64,000 nucleotides of DNA from Dactylorhiza incarnata (Eukaryota > Streptophyta > Magnoliopsida > Asparagales > Orchidaceae): NCBI GenBank assembly GCA_033032865.1, contig JAWHQI010000051.1:11984001-12048000 (forward strand), written 5' to 3'. Shown here piece by piece: positions 24,501-35,550 of this stretch. A program made the translations under genes and the position numbers. The notes beneath the pieces are model-generated. The model was not told the origin of the DNA. It did no database searches and saw only the letters and a program-made list of their open reading frames with translations. Within the stretch, counting starts at the first letter, position 1. Each line of letters starts with the position of its first letter.

Positions 24501-25186
24501 CACGGATCCTTGGCCAAACTCCTTCAAGGTGGGGGAAAAATGGAGAGAGAAAAAGTGAAGAAGAGGAAGACGATGGAGGGGGAAGAAGATGAATAGTGGG
24601 AGATGAGATGAAATGGCAAGCCCTCAGCTATACGGGTTAAGAGGGGAGAGAAAGAGAGAGAGAGAGAGTAGTGGAAAAAGAGGGTTTGGCAATTAATGCT
24701 CTCCACCCTCTCCTATGCCTTGCATTGGAACTCCAATTAATCATAAAGAAATAAGCACCCAAGCTTTGTCGGGCGACGGGAAGAAAAAACAAGAATTCGT
24801 CGAGCGCTACTGCCCCCTTCGACGTTCGTCGAACGAAGCCCTTCGACTTTCGTCGAACGCTATATCTTAGTCGAGCACTCCTATTATAACATAGTCGAAC
24901 GGTTCCCGTTCGACAAATTAGTCGAACACTGCCCCCTGAGATCGACGAATCCAGGAAATTCGTCGAACAGAATGCTCAATCCTGAGATCGACGAATTCAG
25001 GGAATTCGTCGAACGGCTTCAATTCCTGAGATAGACGAAATCTGAGAATTGTGCTAACAACACACCAAGCTTAATAAAAAGGAATTAGATAACAGCACCC
25101 CTTGTCCATAAGTGCTATCAGCACACCCATTCATTTCACTGTTTTAAATCTCATCATATGGGCCTAGTACGAATCGGGGTGTTACA
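21524..25186 (-). repeat. 5' LTR (right) of chromovirus-like element
   Basis: 3,663 bp, uninterrupted, homologous to 12883-18135. It serves as the reference for the empty site of the solo LTR. Its inner end has a C run of 10 (21531-21540) against 6 in the left copy. Confidence 0.92.
22324..22402. repeat. 25-bp tandem repeat, 3 copies (right LTR)
   Basis: Same unit as 15253-15354 with one copy fewer. Confidence 0.85.
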
Positions 25187-25191
25187 CGGTC
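25187..25191. other. TSD CGGTC, right copy
   Basis: Pairs with 12878-12882. Confidence 0.93.
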
Positions 25192-25416
25192 ATATATGAA
25201 CAAAGTGCTCGGTCTTCCAACAAAGAAGACAGGCCAACCAGCAGACCAACTCAGGAACAGACCGCAACAATCAAGAACAGACCCGCAGAACCAGCAGTCC
25301 GCCAGAACAGACCGGCAGAGCCAGACCGGCAGAATACAAACATAGACCGCGCGGTCTCGGCGGTCACCTAAAATCAGACAGCCCAGACACCTTCACTTCA
25401 CTTCAAAAATTCAACA
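25192..25416 (-). repeat. 5' LTR of copia A, outer part
   Basis: Continues the GACCGC-rich LTR sequence cut at 12882 and ends TCAACA (TGTTGA as the reverse-strand LTR start). It contains the perfect 14-bp palindrome AGACCGCGCGGTCT at 25344-25357. From 25417 an open frame of copia B begins. Confidence 0.75.
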
Positions 25417-26975
25417 AAGGAAAGGTGAAAAATCCTTCCTGTCCAAGAAGGAAATGAGCTGGAGTGAATCTGAATCTTCATCTTCAGATTCTGATGACGA
25501 AGAGGAAGCCTATATAGGGCAATTTGCAGCTGCTGAGGATGAAGATTATCGAGCTGCTAAGATAGGCATAAGGGCCCCTCTATCATATTCGGACAGTGAC
25601 ATTGAGGTGGATGAAGATGTCAAAGAATGTTATGGCTTAATGGCCATATCAGATGATGAAGACAATCAGGATCATCCTGATCAGGTATCAACTCTTTTCA
25701 TTCTTTCTTCTGATTATCAATCACTTCCAGAATCTTAAACAGTCTTATCTAATAAGGAAAGTGGTTCAGAATCTGAGGTGGATGTCAATCAAGTGATTGA
25801 AAAGTATGGTGCCCTCTTGGAAGCTCTGAAAAAGAGCAAGAAGCTAGCAAAGATGCAAGCTCTAGAAATTTCTTCCCTTGAGTAGGCAAAGCCTGAATGC
25901 ACTGAGTCAGCTACCCAAATGGCTCAGATGAGTAGAGAAATTAGTCAGCTAAAGGGAATAAAAATATACCATCTAAGCATTATAAGCCAAAAGAACAAGG
26001 TCATTAAGGACCTTGAAGAGAAGCTTCTCAAGGAGAAAAGCTTAGTGGCTCAATTCTCCAAACCCAAATCAATACTTCCCATCATTGACACCTTCTCCTA
26101 CCAAACAAATAGGAGAGGACTGGGTTTTAATAATGTGGCAGTAAGTGCTGGGAATGGAGGAAAGGACTAGGCTAATGCTAAGCCACATACCACCTATCAA
26201 AAGGTGGTGCTTCCCTCTAACAGGTATGACCAGGATAACATATATGGTCACTTGAAGAATGGAAGCTCCTATAGTAAGGGGAATACTCCTAACTATAGTA
26301 GGAGAAAGGGTATGGGGATGAGTGCTTGAAATCTCCCCATGAAGAAATTCAAATGGCCAATCATGGACCTTTTGTATTTGGTACTTCAGCCCCCACATTC
26401 AAGGGTAAGGAAGCTACCTCTTCTAAATCCCATTCAACAAAACTCATGGCTGCTGTCAGGCCTATAATCAAGTCTAGCAGTACAGTATCTGATGCCATCA
26501 ACTCATTCTTAGCTGCCAAACTAAGACCAGCTGATGTCATTCAGATAAAATCTTCTAAGACAAGTTATAGATAGTCAATAAGCCAAGTGATTGCTAATAG
26601 GAATAGGAAGAATGATGCTACCTTCTTCACTGAACATAAGCATCATCATGCTCCTTCCACCTCAAAAAGTGTTCTAAAAAGAAGGTACAAAATCAAGGAA
26701 TGTTGGTGTTATGGTAAAGCGAGACACTTTGCCATTGATTGTTGGCACAACACTAATGTGCCAATTGCAAAAAGGATCTTTCCTGCAAAAGCTGCAGTGG
26801 GTGGAAGTGTGTTTTTATGCTAACAAGAACCTAGGACCTAAAATCCATTCGGCTCCTAAGGGAAAATGAATTACATTTTGAAGGATAGTTCAAGTACCAG
26901 TCTAAGGGAAATATGGTACATGGACAGTGGTTGCTCAAAGCAGATGACAGGAACTAGGAGTCTTCTGCAGGATTA
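25417..26975 (+). pseudogene. gag: Copia B: gag-protease fragment
   Basis: Forward fragment of an older copia element, cut on the left by copia A and on the right by copia C. The frame through MSWSESESSSSDSDDEEE (25454) gives the acidic serine-rich gag segment known from SIRE-type copia elements. Next come a coiled-coil-like stretch (LLEALKKSKKLAKM, near 25820; KVIKDLEEKLLKEKSL, near 26000) and a zinc-knuckle relic CWCYGKARHFAIDC near 26700. The protease motif WYMDSGCSKQMTG lies near 26910, just before the insertion point. Several stops (for example near 25736, 25883, 26168) and at least one frameshift break it. SIRE affinity is a judgement from remembered motifs. Confidence 0.78.
26971..26975. 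other. Left TSD of copia C (GATTA)
   Basis: Five bases before the LTR start TGTTGG. The right partner is outside the window, so this is unconfirmed. Confidence 0.5.
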
Positions 26976-27125
26976 TGTTGGCACATGGTCTTCCGCATCT
27001 CCTAGGTTTGAGAATAACAAATCTTATGTGTATTTGATCTTGTGTGTTTAAGTGTGCAGGAAAACAAGTCCACATGGCTCAAGGTTAACATAAGAAGGTT
27101 GCGCCCAAATTTGAAGCCAAAATTC

Positions 27126-27365
27126 CAACATGCCCGCTAGAGCCGGCGCTAGCGCTAGCTCTGATTAGAGAAAATCTCGGAAGCAGATATAGAACGTGCT
27201 AGCGACTGGCGATAGCAGCTAACGCAGGCGGTATCAGCTAGCACAGGCAATAGCGCAAAGCACAAGAGGAAGGCGGGCGGCTTGCTTAAAATGAAGGATT
27301 CTCACACGGAGAATATTGCCTAATCTGGGATAGCGCCGGCGGTAACGATAGCGCAAGCACTAGCT
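27126..27365. repeat. CTAGCGCTAG-type palindrome cluster in U3
   Basis: Perfect palindrome GCTAGCGCTAGC at 27148-27159, with many partial copies (GCTAGCGAC, GATAGCGC, AGCTAGCAC) up to 27365, immediately before the TATA box. Confidence 0.7.
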
Positions 27366-27372
27366 CTAAGGC

Positions 27373-27380
27373 TATAAAAA
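27373..27380 (+). promoter_or_regulatory. TATA box of copia C LTR
   Basis: TATAAAAA followed by a GG-rich stretch, 8 bases after the palindrome cluster. Confidence 0.7.
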
Positions 27381-28094
27381 GGACCCCTTGGATCCGTCTT
27401 CTTCATCCTCTCCCACTCCCAAATTCCAGAGCTTCGTGCCACTTCATATAGAAGAAGGTTTAGAGAGATACTCCCACAAATCCATGAAGGCTTAAGGAGA
27501 TCCGTGAAAAAGATTTCAACGTGCGTCATCATCGTGATGAAAGACCGCATTGACTATGATCATACTCTGCTGGTCTTCATCTACTTCTGCAAGAGATCCA
27601 CATAGAGGGAGTTTTTAATAATATTATTCTTTTCATTCTTTTAATCGCTTAGAAAATTTGCCTCGTGTTGGCGACTAGGTCTAGGGTGTAGATGTAGGGG
27701 GTGCTCGAGGCCAAATCCGGGGAAGGATTGGCTAGAGCGGCTTAAGGCCGTATCCGGGGAAGGATTGGCTAAAGCCAACTGGTTCGTGAGGATACGAGTC
27801 GGTAGAGAAAACAAAAAGGGTCTTTCATATTTCGCCTTGATTTCTAGCGTCATTAAAATCAAATTTTGTAATCAATTTTATTAATAATAATCATGTCTCT
27901 TTTTGTGTAATAAAATTGATTTGATCTTCATTTCTCTAAATTGTTTATTATCCTCTCTTTCATTATAAAACAATTTAGATCTTTATTGAAAATCACTATT
28001 TTGATCTCTTATTATTTCAAGTATTCCAAAATATAAGGAAAAGTTTTAAAACCCTTATTCACCCTCCTCTAAGGGCGCCTACCGATCCAACAAG

Positions 28095-28106
28095 TGGTAT
28101 CAGAGG
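28095..28106 (+). promoter_or_regulatory. Primer binding site of copia C
   Basis: TGGTATCAGAGG, tRNA-Met type, 2 bases after the LTR end. Confidence 0.9.
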
Positions 28107-28140
28107 GGTTTTATTCCAATCGGCTTAACAATCGAGAATA

Positions 28141-29601
28141 ATGGCGTCTCATGATCTCGCTTCTATTAGTGGGGTAAATTTTTATGAAGAAGAAAATTCA
28201 CTAGCACCACCTTTATTTAAAGGTACAAATTATAAAGGATGGAAAGTTTTAATTGAAAAATTTACTAAAACTATAGATATCGAAGCATAGAATTTAACAA
28301 TAGTTAGACCAGCGGATGAATCAAATATAAAGGAACGTCATCTAAATGCAACAGCCAAACACTATTTATTTTGTGGTTTATCAAATGAAGTTTTCAAATT
28401 AATATATTGTTTTTCTAGTGCATATAAAGTATGGAATTTTCTTGAAGAAATGTATGATTCTCCATCTACAGGTATGGAACAAATACAAGAAGTGGAGAAC
28501 ATACAAGATTGCACAAATGATCAAGAAAGCTCCTCTCATGATGGATCAATAGAGTGCACATCAAGTGGAAAAGAAGAAATCCTTTCTTTAGAAGAGGAAT
28601 ACCAAATAGATGAAGATAACAAAGAAAATTCAAGCTCAAATCTCACAGCATTTAAAAGCACTGTAAGGAAATCAAATCCTCTTATTGTTTGCAATTCTAT
28701 TTCTACTTTACAATTGCTACAGATTACAAAGCGCAAAATTAAAAAATTAAAAAATGCGAATTGCAAATTGCGCTTAGAAAATAAAGATTTAAAAGCAAGA
28801 GTTAAAGTAGAATCAATTTCTAATTCATCTAGCTTTACCCATGTCACTTCAATTGAAAATACAAAACCTTGTTTTGATTGTAATGATATTAAAGAAAAAT
28901 TTAAGGAACTTGAAAAAGAAATTATTTTTGTAAAAGAACATAATAAAAAATTATCTTTAGAAAATTCATCTTTGAAAAGTGATTGTGCTACGTGCCAAAA
29001 TTATAAAATTGAAATCAAGGAGATGGACGAAATATTTGAGAAAATTAGAAATGACTATCAAAATCATATTGACTCTATTGTTTCCACTCTTAAAAATAGC
29101 ACAATAGCTTATAATAAAGCTAGGAATAATCTAAAGATCAAGAATGGTGAATTAAAATCAAAAATCAACTTGCTTATGAAAATTATAAATAAAAATTCAC
29201 AATACCAAGAAATATCTAAAATCAAGTTGAATATGAACATCTTAACTAAGTCTAATAATGGGAATAAGAAACAGAAAGGATTTGTAAATCAAAATCAAAA
29301 TCACCATTATTTACAAAATCATATTTTTCCCAACTTAAAAGTAAAACTACACAAATTTCATATGAACGATACTTTCAATTATAATTTTCAAAATATAGAT
29401 AATCACAATGGAAATTTAAAGCATAAGAATAACATTAAACCTAAGTATGAGTGGAGACCCAAAATTAAAGATGAAACATTAACTCCACTTGAAAGGGTTC
29501 TTTCATTCTCATCTCCCCAAAAGTCATCTCGTTATATTTGGGTACCCAAAGGAACCACCACACTTGGTCCCCTTTGGATACCTAAATCACTTATTCATTA
29601 G
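28141..29601 (+). pseudogene. gag: gag-like protein of copia C
   Basis: ATG at 28141 opens MASHDLASISGVNFYEEEN and then PPLFKGTNYKGWKVLIEKF, the N-terminal signature of copia gag of the UBN2/DUF4219 type. A TAG at 28288-28290 interrupts it; the frame is then open to 29601 (largest piece 28450-29601, 383 residues). The centre is lysine-, glutamate- and asparagine-rich with heptad-like stretches and CX2C pairs (CFDC, CATC), but there is no CCHC zinc knuckle. The end shows RYIWVPKG and GPLWIPKSLIH; similar phrases precede protease in SIRE-type elements. No protease follows. The role would be particle assembly with enzymes from another element; that is inference. Confidence 0.8.
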
Positions 29602-30350
29602 GTATCACCAAATGCCTGAAGTTGAATATTTTCAAAAATTAAATATACAAATTTTCTACTTCATGATATACTTTAATGTCTTTTCTTTTTTCTTTTTGTT
29701 TTCTTATTTTTTAAGCTATCATGTTATGGTCATCTTATATATTATAGGAAATATGATCTTATCTCTTAAAACTTAATGAGTTTATAAATCAAATTGATCA
29801 AAATTCAAAATCATATTTTATTTTGATGACTTATCTATTATTCTTATTTTCATTGCTTATAAATATCTTATATTTTCCATATGAATCAAACTCTAAATTT
29901 GTTATGAGATATTTATTTAAATTATAAAGAAAATCACAGAAGACATATTGAAAGATTAATTGTCTTAAATACTGATGCCACACGCACTACCATGATCTAT
30001 TGATGTCCTTTGATAAAATTCTCTAAAAATCATATATCATAATTCATATCAAAAATCATTTAAAAACAACTATCTCTATCACATGTATATGAATTATATG
30101 ATAACAATTGGAATTATAATTGTTTACCATGGTTGGTGTATTATGTGTGCATTGTGATTTATTTCAAGTTTAGACCTTAGAATCATCTTGATATCAATAA
30201 GATCAAATCAAATAGAATCTTAACTTCATTCTAGGTCTATAAGTTGAAACACTATCAAACTTTGGCATGACATTAATCTCAAACTTATCATACTAACATT
30301 GTCACCTAAAGAATATTTGTGTCTATGTTAGGCTTTATATGTTTACCAAG
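29602..30350 (+). other. Non-coding body of copia C, left of Tat-1
   Basis: AT-rich, no supportable gene. It ends with ATATA (30351-30355), the left TSD of Tat-1. Confidence 0.7.
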
Positions 30351-30355
30351 ATATA
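30351..30355. other. TSD ATATA of Tat-1, left copy
   Basis: Pairs with 57409-57413. Confidence 0.9.
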
Positions 30356-30652
30356 TGTTGAAACCGATTTCTCGGTCTCTTGTGAAGCTCGGGCCCTCAA
30401 TAAGTTAAGGGGCTGCTAGCCCTTACTGGTCCCTCGGAAGGAGCAGACTGGAGACTCGGAATTAGACTAAATCTTAGTCACAGCGAGGAGGTCCCACCAC
30501 AAACCCGGAAGATCGTTGAGCGCTTACCCTCCAAAGCCAAAGCTGAGACTTGGGCACCTTGGAGAGCTAGAGAGCTAAACCAAAGTAACCAAGGGAGGCA
30601 GAAGCTCAGAGAACTGAGATTGGAATACTATCCCAAGGTGCCCTTTAAGGTC

Positions 30653-30660
30653 TATTTATA
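30653..30660 (-). promoter_or_regulatory. TATA box of Tat-1 LTR
   Basis: Reverse-strand TATAAATA. Tat-2 has the same TATAAATA in the forward LTR at 60429-60436. Confidence 0.65.
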
Positions 30661-30994
30661 AATTTTTTTTCGTGGTCTGTTAATAGCAGAATTTCGCCTT
30701 TTGGTTTTACTAAATGCACCCCAATTTGGCCTGCTAACAGCCAAACTCCGTTGTTTGGAGGGGCTAACGGTAGACCACCAGGGGCAGAGGGGTAATTTCG
30801 CCTCCCTAGCCGATGGGCAAGTGGCCTGCTAGAAGGCTACTCGCGAGAGCTCCCGTGAGTCTCCTCGCGAGTATGGATCATGAAACCCCTCTTAGGCGAG
30901 CGTTCTGCGAAGGCCCCGCTCGCACCCGTTCTGGCGACATCCACCAAGACTGGGTCCCGCATGCCTTCCTGCAAGCTCCCCTCGGCCATGTGAA

Positions 30995-31490
30995 AATCTG
31001 TTAAACTGGGTGGAAGATTGAGTTCGTCGAGCTGAGAAGCCATTTTGCCGAACTGAACATCTTGTTACTTATACGTCTAACACAGAGCTGAGTTCGCCGA
31101 TCTCAAACTAGAGTTCCTCGAACTGAAGAAAAAATCTGTAGAGCTGGCTGGAAGATTGAGTTCGTGAAGCTGAGAAGCCATTTTGTCGAACTGAACATCT
31201 TGTTACTTATATGTCGAACACAGAGCTGAGTTCATTGATCTCAAACTGGAGTTCATCGAACTAAAGACAAAATCTGTAGAGCTGGCTGGAAGATTGCGTT
31301 CGTCGAGCTGAGAAGCCATTTCGTCGAACTGAACATCTTGTTACTTATACATCGAACACAGAGCTAAGTTCGTCGATCTCAAACTGGAGTTCGTCGAACT
31401 GAAGACAAAATTTGTAGAGCTGGCTGGAAGATTGAGTTCGTCGAGCTGATAAGCTAGTTCATCGAACTGAAGCGTGATGCTCGTCGAACG
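30995..31490 (-). repeat. 137-bp tandem units in Tat-1 LTR
   Basis: About four copies of a unit beginning GAGCTGGCTGGAAGATTGAG. Each carries several TTCGTCGAACTGAAG-like words and TACGTCGAACACAGAG. In transcription direction they lie upstream of the TATA box. The right LTR has the same array (about 56655-57150). The 705-bp Tat-2 LTR lacks it. Confidence 0.85.
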
Positions 31491-31864
31491 TAGAATAGAT
31501 CTCGTCGAATGCAAATTGAAGTTCGTCGAACATAGAAACTCGGAAAGAATCCGGCTCACCCAGAAGACCACTGTAAGCGGATCGCGAGGATCTGAGTCGC
31601 CCACCTTCCTACAAGCAGCCCGCGAGAACCCGGCTTGCCCATCTTCCTGCGAGCGACCTTTGAGACTCTGTCTCATCTTCCTTATTACTTCTTTCGCTTG
31701 TTGACTCCTCAATCTATGCCCATCTCCTGGAGAATATAGGGATTGTACACAATCCCTGCTCTTCCCAGGGATGCCTCGGCTCGCGAAGAAACATCCAACC
31801 CCTGGTATTCGCGAGCCTCTTGATGACATGGCGTGTATCTTCTGGTGGGGCCCAGGCGTGTAGC

Positions 31865-31872
31865 TATAAATA
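31865..31872 (+). promoter_or_regulatory. TATA box of antisense gene A
   Basis: TATAAATA on the plus strand, 77 bases before the ATG at 31949 and 115 bases inside the 3' LTR of Tat-1. It is placed to drive transcription antisense to the element. Confidence 0.55.
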
Positions 31873-32268
31873 CCATTCCTCCCAGCTGGTGTTCAAACTT
31901 TTTCTTCCTCTTCTGAAGCTTTTCCCCCTCGTCGTGAGACTCAGTGTGATGTCGAAAATGGAAGAGGTGTTGGCCCACCTTAAGGCCTCGCAGGCAGCCC
32001 AGAAGGCCAAGGCAACCGCGCTCGCTTCCTGGGCCTCGTCGCAGTGTGTTTCGCCTCAGTCCCTCACACAAACGGCGAAAACCGTCCGGCAACTGCCCGA
32101 CGAAGATGGGTCTTCTCCTCTATCTCCATCCTCCCATGACGAACTCGCCTCGCAGGTACTAATGCCAAAATCGCTAACTTAACATCATTTTTTACCTGAC
32201 GTTGCCTCTTTGCTCGCAGAACACTCCCCCGGGAGAGAATACACTGGAGAAAACAACTTCGAAGATTC

Positions 32269-32273
32269 GCACC
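32269..32273. other. TSD GCACC of NA-A, left copy
   Basis: Pairs with 38534-38538. Removing the element and one copy rejoins an open frame of gene A exon 2. Confidence 0.93.
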
Positions 32274-33285
32274 TGATGCGCAAATCTTAGCACACCGCTA
32301 TAGGCGGTAGCAAGACTGCGGCACGAAACGGCAGTGAATCGGTCGTTGTCAAGTAATAATATGAGGAAGTAAATCCCCAAGTATCGAATCTCTCAAGGAA
32401 CACAGTAAGGTGGAGTTAACGTTCGAGGAAGGACTTGAGATCGCAGTCCTTTAGTCAGATGGAATGCGGAGCGGGGTTGATTTGGTTGTGGAAAGTAAAG
32501 AGAAAAATATTACAACTACTCCTATGCAATGGCGCTATGCAAAGCTTCGCTTGGCGGGATGAAGACTAGGCAGGCCTTGAGCGTGCTGCTTCGAAAGGGC
32601 GGATGGACGAGTTGGCAAACGGAATCGAACTGTGCAGGCCTTGATCGCGCTGCTTCGTTAGGCGAATGGATTACACGGGCCGCTATGCCATGCTTCACTA
32701 GGCGGATGGGCGAGTAGGCATGCAGAGTGAGGGTTGCAAGCACCTCATCGACAAGCACGCCACTAGCAATTGCTAGTGCGGCAGACGAACATGACGGTGG
32801 AATGGAAAATGGATGGGGGCGCACCTCATACACACATATGAACAAGATAATTTCAATAAAATGAAATAAGTATTACATAACATGGTTCATAGTGTACATC
32901 ATCAAAGTATAGAGAAATCTAGCTTATACAACTACCAATACAAAGAGAGAGAGAGAGCAAGGAATTGACCCAATCCGAAGGCTCGTTGGGATTCACGGTT
33001 GGAATCGCTGGGTTGTCAATCCGCGTCCAAGCTCGGTCCTCAACTGCGTCCGGGGTAGAGAAGGCTGTCACTACCTTCCAATGGCCCGTCTTCTTCGTGT
33101 CACGATCCAGCCGCACAACCTAGCATCCTTCTCCTTGGATCTTGGTGGATGTAGGGCTAAATCCCTCTCCTTGGAGCTCGAGTATGATGGAGGAGGCCAA
33201 AGGGGGCGGAAAACCTGCGGAAATGGCGAAAACGGCGAAGAGACTGCGCTCGGAATGATCGTCCCGACCTAAAATCGCGCACAAC

Positions 33286-33293
33286 TATTTATA
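33286..33293 (-). promoter_or_regulatory. TATA box of NA-A LTR
   Basis: Reverse-strand TATAAATA directly downstream (in transcription direction) of the shared U3 module at 33295-33350. Confidence 0.65.
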
Positions 33294-33294
33294 G

Positions 33295-33350
33295 GCGGAG
33301 CAAAGTAAACAGTGCGCCCGATCAGTGGCGCACGACCAGTGGTCGTGCAC
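33295..33350 (-). promoter_or_regulatory. U3 promoter module shared with the LTR at 62334
   Basis: 56 bases next to the TATA box. The reverse complement aligns without gaps to 62539-62594 with about 10 differences by hand count. The copy in the right LTR (38029-38084) has about 7. It includes the palindrome GCGCACGACCA-N-TGGTCGTGCGC, perfect at 38062-38084. Confidence 0.75.
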
Positions 33351-33805
33351 ACTGGAAGTTGGTGATCGTGTGCGATGTGGCCGAAAACCTGTAAGACAAA
33401 ACTATAGAAAATAATGAAGCGCACGATCGAACGCACGACCGTGCGTTAAAACGCACGAACAAATTCAGAATGCAACTTTGGTCTGCAAATGAACGCGCAC
33501 GATCGGCGGCGCATGATCAGTGGTCGTGCGCAGTATATCTAGTGATCGTGCGCAGTATTCCTGTACAGATTTGTACCGGGAACACTTGCACGACCCCTAT
33601 TCCAGCATAAACACTGATCGAAACCACTGAAAGTGGCACAAAACACAGCAAGAAAGATAAACATGAAAATACACAAAAACGGGCCTAGAAGTGCACTTAG
33701 CATGGAATATCAAATATGAATGAAAACATGCCTAAAGTGTAGTGCATAGACTAGATAATTGGCCCAGATGAGTCCATAAATGTGTATATAAATGGTACTC
33801 ATCAC

Positions 33806-33817
33806 ACCCCCAGACTT
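33806..33817 (-). promoter_or_regulatory. 3' polypurine tract of NA-A
   Basis: Reverse-strand AAGTCTGGGGGT adjoining the LTR. The same motif recurs at 34323-34334 and 35234-35245. Confidence 0.75.
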
Positions 33818-35550
33818 ACCTATTTGCGCGTCCCGAGCAAACAAATCCGGCGGAGTAGGAAAACCATAGCTAGCTAAAAAAATTGCGACATGGAGTAGTA
33901 TGCGAAGCTGCATACTTGTGTGCATAGAAATTCATTAGAAGAAGTTTCTACATATGCTAGTTAATTTATAAAAGTGTAAATGCGTAAAAAGAAATTTATT
34001 TTTACTCAAAAATGGAATGTTGGTGAATCTCGTGGTCACGCGTAGTACGAAAGTAAGCAAGTCGCGAAGGTGAATGTTACCCAAGACCGGAACTCAGAAT
34101 TATCTCCGTTGAAATCCATCAACGTCGAGAACCATAAGCTCGCCTGGTCACACTCTCTCCACGGCGCTTGTGAACTCACAAGACGAATCGATAGGACTTT
34201 AGGTGTACACGAGGCTTAGGTTACGGTTTGGAATGCAAAGATAAACTTGATGGCTAATCGCAACCCAACAGAGCTCACAAAAGTGTTAATTCAAAGCAGC
34301 CACAATAATGCACGTGTAACACACCCCCAGACTTGACTTTGAAACCGGATGTGCACACGACCTACAACAATCAATACCATATAGATGTTTCAATTACAAC
34401 GCTGGGGATATAAATCTATATGTTTTTTTTTGCTTTTCTTTTTCTTTTCTTTTCATCCCCATATCTATTAGCACAATTCTCAGCACATAGACATTTTAAG
34501 ACTTCCACATCAACACTGAAGTTTCGCATCACCGCACCGCATTGGAAAATTACAATTCATAAATGCTTTTAGCTTAATTTTGGTTGCAATAATAGGATTA
34601 GCTTTTAGGCCTTGGTGAAGTATGGTGGAGCTGAACCAAAAGGTCAGGTAGGCACAAAATGGGCTAGCAACGGTTAGCATATAGGAATGGTAGAACAAAG
34701 CTCAAGCTTGCCAAATAGATGGCCTATGTCACGCTCAACATGCAAATCATTCACACCCATGCTTCGAGAGTCGCTTGGGGCAAGTTCTTAGCCCTCGAGA
34801 AAGGTAATCCTTCCTCCCGACTCGAGCAACACGAACTTCGTGCTCGCCTACACACAATACCACGCTACCACTAGATTCAACCACATTCACCATTTTGAGT
34901 AAAATAAATTAAAATCTGCGCAAATCTACTAATTATAAATTAGAAGCATAAATAAAAAGTAATTCTACTCAAATTCCTAGGCAAGACACGAGTATTCAAC
35001 TAGAGCACTACAAGAGTCAACATTCCACTCATCTTGCAATTATTTTGGCTAATACAGCACTTCCTACATCACAACCAAGAATTGAATATACGGGAACATA
35101 CAAACAAGTGAGTGCGCACTAAAGTGGGTGTAGTGGTGTGCGGTAAAGATGAACAATACTAAATAACTGAAATTAAAATACTTCTAGTATGTCAATGATA
35201 TGTGCACGTGCAGTGGGTAACATATAGCGGCTCTCCCCCAGACTTAATCTAAGCAATAGATACAAATGATGTAATCATGAAAATTGAATAAAAGACCACG
35301 GGAAGAAAAGTTACCCATGCTCAGAAATGAGCATACCAGAAGACGCATGGAAACCAAGACAAAGAGCAGCTTCCGCCATCCCGAAGATGAACCTGCAGGG
35401 GTAAGCTCCGCAAAAACAAAAGAAATAGACAAACTAAAATGAATACAACTAACTAAACTAAACAAGATGAAATAAGAAATGCAGGAAAAGGTAAGATAAC
35501 TACTGGGGTTATTGTCTTCCCAGCACGACTTATTCAAAAATAAAACAGTT
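33818..35550 (-). other. Non-coding 3' region of NA-A
   Basis: No supportable gene. It holds two further polypurine-like sites (34323-34334 and 35234-35245, 517 and 1,428 bases from the LTR one). The block 34770-35030 in reverse resembles 5640-5950 of the autonomous Athila-like element, for example AGAACTTGCCCCAAGC. This ties the two families together. Confidence 0.7.

Larger units (their letters stand above)
12883..25186 (-). mobile_element. Chromovirus-like non-autonomous element, long LTRs
   Basis: 12.3-kb reverse-strand element with TSD CGGTC. It has two LTRs of about 3.66 kb (left 12883-18135 including a later insertion, right 21524-25186) and a short 3.4-kb interior. On the reverse strand the LTR starts TGTAACA and ends TCTTACA; the primer site TGGTATCAGCT follows 2 bases later. 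The interior keeps a gag tail with a zinc knuckle but no capsid block and no protease, RT or integrase that I can recognise. LTR length, ends and the zinc knuckle suggest a Tekay/Del-type chromovirus ancestor. The two LTRs differ little: 7 differences in about 370 aligned bases near 15370/22410, so the insertion is fairly young. Confidence 0.85.
26976..28092 (+). repeat. 5' LTR of copia C
   Basis: 1,117 bp, TGTTGG...CCAACA. U3 carries a cluster of GCTAGC / TAGCGC words (27126-27365) and TATAAAAA at 27373. The end is set by the primer site three bases later. Confidence 0.88.
30356..31749 (-). repeat. 3' LTR (left) of Tat-1
   Basis: 1,394 bp. On the plus strand it starts TGTTGAAACC and ends GATTGTACA. 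It contains about four copies of a 137-bp unit (about 30995-31490) and a reverse TATAAATA at 30653-30660. It is homologous to 56056-57408. Confidence 0.92.
32274..33804 (-). repeat. 3' LTR (left) of NA-A
   Basis: 1,531 bp, homologous to 37012-38533. U3 holds CGCACGATC/GATCGTGCG palindromes at about 33305-33560 and a reverse TATAAATA at 33286-33293. It contains an (AG)n run near 32944. Confidence 0.92.
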
